The notes below the pieces were generated by a model. That model was not told where the DNA came from and ran no database searches. It saw nothing but the letters and a program-made list of their open reading frames with translations. Shown here piece by piece: positions 5,578 through 11,108 of a stretch of DNA of 11,108 bases (position 1 is the first letter of the stretch; each line of letters opens with the position of its first letter). The position numbers and the translations under genes were made by a program. The DNA comes from an uncultured Marvinbryantia sp. (GTDB taxonomy: Bacteria; Bacillota; Clostridia; Lachnospirales; Lachnospiraceae), in the NCBI GenBank assembly GCA_947624335.1, contig CANQJX010000038.1, positions 1-11,108 of the forward strand, given 5' to 3'.

Positions 5578-8500
5578 TTATTCCTGTGTCTTGAGCGCGT
5601 TAAACGCCTCGATCTGCGCCTGCTCGCTGCTCAGCCCTTTTTCCTCCATCTGTACGATGGCGTTCATCATCCGCTTGTAATCGTGCGGGATGATCTTCTT
5701 AAATTTGGAAATGTACTCGTCAAAATGCGCGAGGATCTCTTTCGCTTTTACAGAATTGGTATACGCCGCGTGATCCTGAATCATTTTTTTGAGTTCTTCC
5801 ACATCGTATTTGTTCTCCAGCTTTTCGATGGCGACCATTTCTTTGTTCACTTTTTTATAAAGGTCGCTGTCCTCGTCCAGCACATACGCGACGCCGCCGC
5901 TCATGCCCGCCGCAAAATTTTTGCCGGTCTTTCCCAGGATCACCGCCGTTCCGCCTGTCATGTATTCGCAGCCGTGCTCGCCCACTCCCTCGACAACCGC
6001 GGTTGCGCCGGAATTGCGGACGCAGAAACGCTCGCCCGCTACGCCGTTGATGTATGCGCTGCCGCCGGTTGCGCCGTAGAGCGCCACGTTGCCGATGATG
6101 ATATTCTCATCCTGCCGGTAAGTGATTCCTCTGGGCGGATATACGATCAGCTTGCCTCCGGAAAGTCCTTTGCCGAAATAATCGTTGCTGTCGCCCACCA
6201 GTTCCAGCGTAAGCCCCCTGGGGATAAACGCGCCAAAGCTCTGCCCGCCGGCGCCGTTGCATTTTACGGTAAAGGTGTCCTCCTCCAGCGTATCGCCGTA
6301 GCGTCTGGTGATCTCCGAGCCGAAAATGGTGCCGAACGCGCGGTCCACATTGGAGACGTCAACCTCGATGCTGCGCTTCTGTCCTTTTTCCAGCGCGCTC
6401 TTAAACTTCTTAAGCAGAATCCTTTCGTCCGCCGTCTTCTCCAACTGGAAGTCAAATACATGCTGCGGATCGAACGTACACTTCTGCCCGGCATACGGGT
6501 TGTTCAAAATCGCGCTTAAGTCCACGCGCGCCGCTTTTTCTTTATAGAAGCCTTCGCCTTTGCGCAAAAGATCGCTTCTGCCCACCAGTTCGTCCACGGT
6601 GCGCACGCCCAGTTTCGCCATATATTCACGCAGTTCCTCCGCGATAAAGCGCATAAAGTTGATCACATATTCCGGCTTTCCGCGGAAACGTTTGCGCAGT
6701 TTGGGGTTCTGGGTGGCTACGCCCACCGGACAGGTGTCCAAATTGCAGACGCGCATCATCACGCAGCCCATCGTCACAAGCGGAGCGGTGGCAAAACCAA
6801 ATTCCTCCGCGCCGAGAATCGCCGCGATTGCCACGTCGCGCCCGCTCATCAGCTTGCCGTCCGTCTCCACGCGCACCTTATTGCGCAGCCCGTTCATAAT
6901 CAGCGTCTGATGCGTCTCCGCCAGGCCAAGTTCCCACGGAAGTCCCGCATTGTGAATGGAACTGCGCGGGGCCGCGCCCGTGCCGCCGTCGTAACCGGAA
7001 ATCAGAATAACCTGCGCGCCCGCTTTTGCCACGCCCGCGGCAACCGTTCCCACGCCCGCCTCGGATACCAGCTTAACGGAAATCCTTGCGTCTTTGTTGG
7101 AATTTTTTAAGTCGTAAATTAACTGCGCCAGATCCTCGATGGAATAAATATCGTGATGCGGCGGCGGAGAGATCAGGCTTACGCCGGGCGTGGAATGCCT
7201 GGTCTTTGCAATCCACGGATATACCTTCTGCCCGGGCAGATGTCCGCCCTCGCCGGGCTTTGCGCCCTGCGCCATTTTAATCTGTATTTCTTTTGCGCTT
7301 ACCAGATAGCGGCTGGTCACGCCAAAGCGCCCCGACGCAACCTGCTTGATCGCGGAACTGCGGTCGTGGTCCGTGCCGGCGGAGGCAAGGCGCTCGTCGC
7401 TCTCTCCGCCCTCTCCGGAATTGGATTTTCCGTGCAGGGCGTTCATCGCCAGCGCCAGCGTCTCGTGCGCCTCCTGTGAAATGGAACCGTAAGACATCGC
7501 GCCGGTCTTAAAGCGGGTAACGATGGAATCCACGCTTTCCACTTCCTCAAGCGGCACGCCCTTTTCGGGATAGCAAAACTCCATCAGGCTGCGCAGATAA
7601 CCCGATTCCTCGCGGTTGACGCGCGCCGTGTATTCCTTGAACATCTGATAGTCGCCCCGTCTTGTGGACTCCTGAAGCAGATGAATGGTGAGCGGATTGT
7701 AGCGGTGTTCCTCGCCCTGGCTTCTCGATTTGTGGCGCCCGATGCTGTTTAACGTCAGGTCCGTGCCCAGTCCCAGCGGGTCGAATGCCTCATTGTGCAG
7801 CGCCTCCGTCTGATTTTCAATATCTTTGATCGTAATTCCGCCCACACGGCTGACCGTATTGGTAAAATATTTGTCAATCACTTCTTTGCTGATGCCGATT
7901 GCCTCAAAGATCTGGGAACCCTGATAGGACTGCAGGGTAGAAATGCCCATCTTGGACGCGATCTTCACAATGCCGTGCAGCACTGCGGAATTATAATCGT
8001 TCACCGCCGCATAGTAATCCTTTTCAATCATGCGGTCGTCGATCAGCTGGCGGATGGTATCCTGCGCCAGATACGGGTTCACCGCGCAGGCCCCGTAACC
8101 GAGAAGCGTTGCAAAATGATGGACTTCTCTGGGTTCGCCGGACTCCAGGATGATCGCCAGCCGCGTTCTCTTTTTGGTTCTTACCAGATACTGATGGACG
8201 GCGGACACCGCCAGCAAAGACGGGATCGGCACATGGTTCTCGTCTACGCCGCGGTCTGTCAGCACCAGAATATTGGCGCCGTCGCGGTATACTTTATCCA
8301 CTTCTACAAACAGGCGCTCAATCGCGCGCTCAATGCTGGTACTCTTATAATAGGTGATCGGCACCTGCGCCACGCGGAAGCCTTTTGCGTTCATGTGCTT
8401 AATTTTAAGCATATCGGTATTGGTAAGGATCGGATTGTTGATCTTTAATACCTGGCAGTTCTCCGGCGATTCTTTCAGAAGATCGCCGTCCTCGCCGACA

Positions 8501-10125
8501 TAAACGGTAGTAGAGGTAACGATCTCCTCGCGGATAGCGTCGATAGGCGGATTGGTTACCTGCGCAAACAACTGTTTGAAATAATTAAACAGCGGCTGCT
8601 GCTCGTCGGAGAGAACCGCAAGCGGCGTGTCGATCCCCATGGAAGCAATCCCTTCCGTCCCGTTCAGCGCCATATTGCGGATCGAAGTGCGGTATTCTTC
8701 AAAGGTATAGCCGAATGCCTTCTGCAGCCGCGCGCGTTCTTCGGGCGTATATTCGGGCACACGCTCGTTGGGGATTTTCAGATCCTTCAGCTGCACAAGG
8801 TTGCTGTCCAGCCACTCGCCGTAAGGCTCGCGGGACGCGTATTGCTCTTTGAGTTCCTCGTCGTCGATAATCCTGCCCTGCAGCGTATCGATCAAAAGCA
8901 TCTTGCCCGGATGCAGCCGCTCCTTCAGCACAATCTTCTCCGGCGGAATCTCCAGTACGCCCACCTCGGACGAGAGGATCATGTAGCCGTCGCTGGTCAC
9001 ATAATAGCGCGACGGACGCAGGCCGTTCCGGTCCAGTACCGCGCCTACCAGATCGCCGTCGCTGAACATGATCGACGCCGGGCCGTCCCACGGCTCCATC
9101 ATCGTCGCGTAATACTGGTAGAAATCCCGTTTATTCTGTGAAAGGTTCCGGTTGTTCGCCCACGGTTCGGGAATCAGGATCATCATTGCCAGCGCCATAT
9201 CCATGCCGCTCATAATCAAAAATTCCAGCGTATTGTCAAGCATCGCGGAGTCGGAACCGGACGCGTTGATGACCGGAAGCACCTTATGGAAATCTTTTTC
9301 CAGGCAGCCCGACGCCATCGTCTCTTCCCGCGCCAGCATCTTATCGGCATTCCCGCGGATGGTGTTGATCTCGCCGTTATGTACCAGGAAGCGGTACGGA
9401 TGCGCCCTCTCCCAGCTCGGATTGGTATTGGTGCTGAATCTGGAATGTACGGTTGCGATTGCGGATTCATAGTCCGGGCTTTGCAGGTCGGTAAAAAAGC
9501 TGCGCAGCTGCCCTACCAGAAACATGCCCTTGTACACAATCGTGCGGCTGGATAAGGACACCACATAAGTATTTTCATTGCTCTGCTCGAACTCGCGGCG
9601 CGCCACATAAAGCCTGCGGTCGAACGGAAGCCCTTTTTCCACCTCCGCGGGCTTTTTGATAAACGCCTGCATGATGCACGGCATCTTTTCCAGCGCTTTC
9701 GGCCCCAGAATTTCCGGAACCGTCGGCACCTGCCGCCAGCCCAGAAATTCCAGCCCTTCTTTTTGCAGAATGATCTCAAACATTTTCATTGCCTGTTTTC
9801 TCTTTAATTCATCCTGCGGGAAAAAGAACTGCCCGATCCCATATTCGCGCTCGTCGCCCAATAAAATACCGAGGGATTTGCAGGTTTTGGAAAAGAATTT
9901 ATGTGAAATCTGCAAAAGGATTCCAACTCCATCCCCTGTTTTTCCCTCGGCGTCTTTGCCGGCTCTGTGCTCTAAGTTTTCTACAATTTTGAGGGCGTTC
10001 TCCACGGTTTCCCTTGTCTTAATCCCCCTGATGTTTACCACTGCGCCGATACCGCAGTTGTCGTGCTCAAATTCCTGCCGGTAAAGCGGCGGAGTCTTAA
10101 GCCTCGCTTGCTTAGTCGCTGCCAT
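5578..10125 (-). CDS. gltB: Glutamate synthase large subunit GltB
   Basis: 1,515 residues, full length for the family. After a short propeptide comes HDNCGIG, in which Cys24 should become the N-terminal nucleophile of the glutaminase (class II amidotransferase) domain after cleavage; that domain runs to about residue 430. The central domain spans about 480-770 (NPPIDAIREE near 525). The FMN-binding synthase domain is about 825-1190, with MSYGSIS near 876, PGEGGHLPGQKVYPWIA near 960 and SGYDGGTGAAPRSS near 1045. The [3Fe-4S] cysteines are Cys1121, Cys1127 and Cys1132. The C-terminal GXGXG beta-helix is about 1290-1415. It releases ammonia from glutamine and channels it to 2-oxoglutarate. The ATG at 10125 is chosen for an AAAGGGAGA site 5 bases upstream. 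A TTG 18 codons earlier would lengthen the propeptide, but its upstream sequence is a weaker ribosome site. It is transcribed with gltD. Confidence 0.97.
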   Translation of the reverse strand: MAATKQARLKTPPLYRQEFEHDNCGIGAVVNIRGIKTRETVENALKIVENLEHRAGKDAEGKTGDGVGILLQISHKFFSKTCKSLGILLGDEREYGIGQFFFPQDELKRKQAMKMFEIILQKEGLEFLGWRQVPTVPEILGPKALEKMPCIMQAFIKKPAEVEKGLPFDRRLYVARREFEQSNENTYVVSLSSRTIVYKGMFLVGQLRSFFTDLQSPDYESAIATVHSRFSTNTNPSWERAHPYRFLVHNGEINTIRGNADKMLAREETMASGCLEKDFHKVLPVINASGSDSAMLDNTLEFLIMSGMDMALAMMILIPEPWANNRNLSQNKRDFYQYYATMMEPWDGPASIMFSDGDLVGAVLDRNGLRPSRYYVTSDGYMILSSEVGVLEIPPEKIVLKERLHPGKMLLIDTLQGRIIDDEELKEQYASREPYGEWLDSNLVQLKDLKIPNERVPEYTPEERARLQKAFGYTFEEYRTSIRNMALNGTEGIASMGIDTPLAVLSDEQQPLFNYFKQLFAQVTNPPIDAIREEIVTSTTVYVGEDGDLLKESPENCQVLKINNPILTNTDMLKIKHMNAKGFRVAQVPITYYKSTSIERAIERLFVEVDKVYRDGANILVLTDRGVDENHVPIPSLLAVSAVHQYLVRTKKRTRLAIILESGEPREVHHFATLLGYGACAVNPYLAQDTIRQLIDDRMIEKDYYAAVNDYNSAVLHGIVKIASKMGISTLQSYQGSQIFEAIGISKEVIDKYFTNTVSRVGGITIKDIENQTEALHNEAFDPLGLGTDLTLNSIGRHKSRSQGEEHRYNPLTIHLLQESTRRGDYQMFKEYTARVNREESGYLRSLMEFCYPEKGVPLEEVESVDSIVTRFKTGAMSYGSISQEAHETLALAMNALHGKSNSGEGGESDERLASAGTDHDRSSAIKQVASGRFGVTSRYLVSAKEIQIKMAQGAKPGEGGHLPGQKVYPWIAKTRHSTPGVSLISPPPHHDIYSIEDLAQLIYDLKNSNKDARISVKLVSEAGVGTVAAGVAKAGAQVILISGYDGGTGAAPRSSIHNAGLPWELGLAETHQTLIMNGLRNKVRVETDGKLMSGRDVAIAAILGAEEFGFATAPLVTMGCVMMRVCNLDTCPVGVATQNPKLRKRFRGKPEYVINFMRFIAEELREYMAKLGVRTVDELVGRSDLLRKGEGFYKEKAARVDLSAILNNPYAGQKCTFDPQHVFDFQLEKTADERILLKKFKSALEKGQKRSIEVDVSNVDRAFGTIFGSEITRRYGDTLEEDTFTVKCNGAGGQSFGAFIPRGLTLELVGDSNDYFGKGLSGGKLIVYPPRGITYRQDENIIIGNVALYGATGGSAYINGVAGERFCVRNSGATAVVEGVGEHGCEYMTGGTAVILGKTGKNFAAGMSGGVAYVLDEDSDLYKKVNKEMVAIEKLENKYDVEELKKMIQDHAAYTNSVKAKEILAHFDEYISKFKKIIPHDYKRMMNAIVQMEEKGLSSEQAQIEAFNALKTQE

Positions 10126-10156
10126 AGCACTCTCCCTTTCTTTATTTTTTGCATAA

Positions 10157-10181
10157 GATTGATTTATTTTTTTAATCAATC
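10157..10181 (-). repeat. AT-rich inverted repeat in the gltB leader
   Basis: A perfect inverted repeat with 8-base arms, GATTGATT and AATCAATC, and a 9-base A/T spacer lies in the predicted gltB leader, about 20-45 bases after the likely start. In RNA the stem could extend by one G-U and one A-U pair, but it is AU-rich and not followed by a U tract, so it is not a terminator. Three ATGCA copies occur around it (leader positions near 10202, 10188 and 10151). It may be a protein-binding site or a weak mRNA structure; no known family is recognised. Confidence 0.5.
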
Positions 10182-10207
10182 CTTATTTTGCATTTTCTTT
10201 GTGCATT

Positions 10208-10236
10208 ATCATACACCCGTTTTTCTCATTTGTAAA
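10208..10236 (-). promoter_or_regulatory. Sigma-A promoter of the gltBD operon
   Basis: On the minus strand TTTACA (10231-10236, five of six matches) is followed after exactly 17 bases by TATGAT (10208-10213, five of six). The predicted start is near 10201, giving a leader of about 75 bases before the gltB ATG. This is the best promoter match in the divergent region in this direction. Regulator-like sites lie immediately upstream of its -35. Confidence 0.72.
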
Positions 10237-10242
10237 TATAGA

Positions 10243-10257
10243 ATTTTTCTGAAATTG
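10243..10257. promoter_or_regulatory. CodY-like box upstream of gltB
   Basis: The plus-strand sequence ATTTTTCTGAAATTG matches 12 of 15 positions of the CodY consensus AATTTTCWGAAAATT. It is centred at about -49 from the predicted gltB start and overlaps the left end of the GlnR-type box by two bases. In a stretch this AT-rich a three-mismatch match can occur by chance, so the call is tentative. Confidence 0.3.
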
Positions 10258-10276
10258 TCAGATTATTTGACAATTT
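10252..10276. promoter_or_regulatory. GlnR/TnrA-type nitrogen regulator box in the gltB upstream region
   Basis: A perfect inverted repeat with 9-base arms, AAATTGTCA and TGACAATTT, flanks a 7-base centre. Its core, TGTCAGATTATTTGACA (10256-10272), agrees with the published GlnR/TnrA consensus TGTNANAWWWTNTNACA at every specified position. It is centred about 63 bases upstream of the predicted gltB start and about 79 bases upstream of a possible start for the divergent GH5 gene. The core also satisfies the loose LysR rule T-N11-A (T10258, A10270), so a GltC-like activator is the alternative reader. GlnR and TnrA control glutamine and glutamate synthesis genes in Firmicutes, which fits the neighbouring gene. 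Confidence 0.75.
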
Positions 10277-10330
10277 AAATTTTGCGCTTTTCGGAATAAG
10301 ATTGGACTACCCAAAACAAAAAAAGTACGC

Positions 10331-10336
10331 TATACT
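10331..10336 (+). promoter_or_regulatory. Possible -10 element of the GH5 gene
   Basis: TATACT (five of six matches) lies 32 bases before the GH5 start codon. The hexamer 17 bases upstream (TACCCA) is not a recognisable -35, so activity would need an activator or another promoter. A TGATCG direct repeat (10336-10341 and 10353-10358, 17 bases apart) sits in the short leader and has no assigned meaning. Confidence 0.35.
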
Positions 10337-10368
10337 GATCGTATCAAATTTATGATCGGGAGGGTCTT

Positions 10369-11108
10369 ATGGAACTAAAAAAAGGAATTAATTTTGGAGG
10401 GTATCTGTCCCAGTGCGAACATTCCCTCGCCCATTACGAAACATTCATTTCGGAAGCAGATGTTAAAAAAGCGGCAGAATGGGGGTTTGACCACATCCGC
10501 CTGCCTATCGACTACGAGGTCTTCGAGCAGGATAACGGGGAACGCCGCGCAGAAGGCGTCGCCTTTGTGGACCGCTTTGTAGACTGGTGCGAAGCAGCCG
10601 GCATCGACGTGGTGCTCGATCTGCACAAGGCGTATGGTTACGATTTTAACGACGCAAACAACGCCGAAAAGAACACGCTTTTTCAAAGCGAACCTCTAAA
10701 GCAGCGCTTTATCAGCCTGTGGGCTTTTATCGCCCGGCGATACAGCTGCCGCAGCCATGTGGCGTACGAGCTTTTAAACGAAGTGGTGGAAGCGGAGAAC
10801 GCAAAGCTCTGGAACGACCTGATCGCGCGGACGATGAAAGAAATCCGCAAATACGCGCCCGATACGCCCGTCATCTACGGGGGCATCCAGTGGAACAGCG
10901 CCGCTACGTTAAAATATTTAACGCCGCCCAACGACAAAAATGTAATCTATACATTCCATATGTATGAACCGCTGATTTTTACCCATCAGAAAGCTTACTG
11001 GGTAGAAAATATGCCGCAGGATCTCGATGTGAGCTATCCGGCGCAGATGAGCTATTACCGCGATCTGTCCAAACTGATCGGCGGGCAGGGAGATACCGTC
11101 GCGTCTTT
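10369..11108 (+). CDS. Glycoside hydrolase family 5-type (cellulase-like) enzyme, C-terminus cut by window edge
   Basis: 246 codons are present before the right edge, about two thirds of a typical single-domain GH5 enzyme. Recognisable barrel elements occur in order: KKGINFGGYL at the start, HIRLPIDYE (42-50), VVLDLHKAYGYDF (81-93), AYELLNEVVE (132-141), YGGIQWNSA (170-178) and YTFHMYEP (194-201). Glu138 after Asn137 is the expected acid/base catalyst. The conserved His197 and Tyr199 lie in the strand before the nucleophile, whose Glu should be beyond the window edge. The family hydrolyses beta-glucans, mannans or related oligosaccharides; the exact substrate cannot be called. There is no signal peptide or membrane segment, so the enzyme is probably cytoplasmic and would act on imported oligosaccharides. 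The ATG at 10369 follows a GGGAGGG site by 4 bases. It is transcribed divergently from gltB across a shared 243-base region. Confidence 0.85.
   Translation, partial: MELKKGINFGGYLSQCEHSLAHYETFISEADVKKAAEWGFDHIRLPIDYEVFEQDNGERRAEGVAFVDRFVDWCEAAGIDVVLDLHKAYGYDFNDANNAEKNTLFQSEPLKQRFISLWAFIARRYSCRSHVAYELLNEVVEAENAKLWNDLIARTMKEIRKYAPDTPVIYGGIQWNSAATLKYLTPPNDKNVIYTFHMYEPLIFTHQKAYWVENMPQDLDVSYPAQMSYYRDLSKLIGGQGDTVAS

Noticed and set aside
5683..8448. Long plus-strand open reading frames opposite gltB (for example 5683-6519 and 7795-8448)
   Set aside because: They lie entirely within the conserved gltB coding sequence, are not recognisable proteins, and have no promoter or ribosome site worth noting.
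10126..10179. 18-codon N-terminal extension of GltB from a TTG codon at 10179
   Set aside because: The upstream sequence is a weak ribosome site and the region includes the leader palindrome, whereas the ATG at 10125 has a clear AAAGGGAGA site and leaves a sensible short propeptide before Cys24.
1..11108. Mobile elements, CRISPR arrays, tRNA or rRNA genes, toxin-antitoxin or defence genes
   Set aside because: I looked on both strands and saw no transposase, integrase, regularly spaced repeats, tRNA-like cloverleaf ends or defence motifs; the content is a compact set of core metabolic and housekeeping genes.

Overview
The window looks like chromosomal DNA of a moderately GC-rich anaerobic Firmicute, most plausibly a Lachnospiraceae-type clostridium. 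This is inferred from strong AGGAGG-type ribosome sites, a single-chain pyruvate:ferredoxin oxidoreductase, an mnmM/ytqB-type tRNA methyltransferase, a stand-alone BioY, and full-length bacterial GltB and GltD. Species cannot be named from this sequence alone. Eight genes are visible: seven on the minus strand and one, at the right edge, on the plus strand. The first gene (PFOR) and the last gene (GH5 glycoside hydrolase) are cut by the window edges.

Right to left along the minus strand: gltB (10125-5578) and gltD (5564-4080) form a glutamate synthase operon in which the gltB stop codon is part of the gltD ribosome site. Next come a small HEXXH putative metalloprotease (4033-3629) and mnmM (3639-3067), which overlap by 11 bases. 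bioY (2983-2426) has its own consensus promoter running directly into a perfect BirA-type operator. hflK (2359-1298) and hflC (1296-430) are a tightly coupled membrane pair. After a 173-base gap with its own promoter, the pyruvate:ferredoxin oxidoreductase gene begins (256 to the left edge).

The most informative non-coding stretch is the 243-base divergent region between gltB and the GH5 gene (10126-10368). It holds a good gltB promoter (TTTACA-17-TATGAT). Just upstream is a 25-base perfect inverted repeat whose core matches the GlnR/TnrA nitrogen-regulator consensus at every defined position. A weaker CodY-like site lies between the two. Together they suggest that nitrogen status, and perhaps branched-chain amino acid/GTP status, control glutamate synthesis.

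Functionally the window is mostly housekeeping: glutamate assimilation, tRNA wobble-base modification, biotin uptake, membrane protein quality control, pyruvate oxidation, and one apparently intracellular glycanase. I found no mobile element, CRISPR array, tRNA, rRNA, toxin-antitoxin pair or defence system, and no convincing intrinsic terminator. The points worth a second look are regulatory: the GlnR box, the BirA operator, a possibly leaderless metalloprotease mRNA, and the sharing of an upstream region by glutamate synthase and a GH5 enzyme without a signal peptide.
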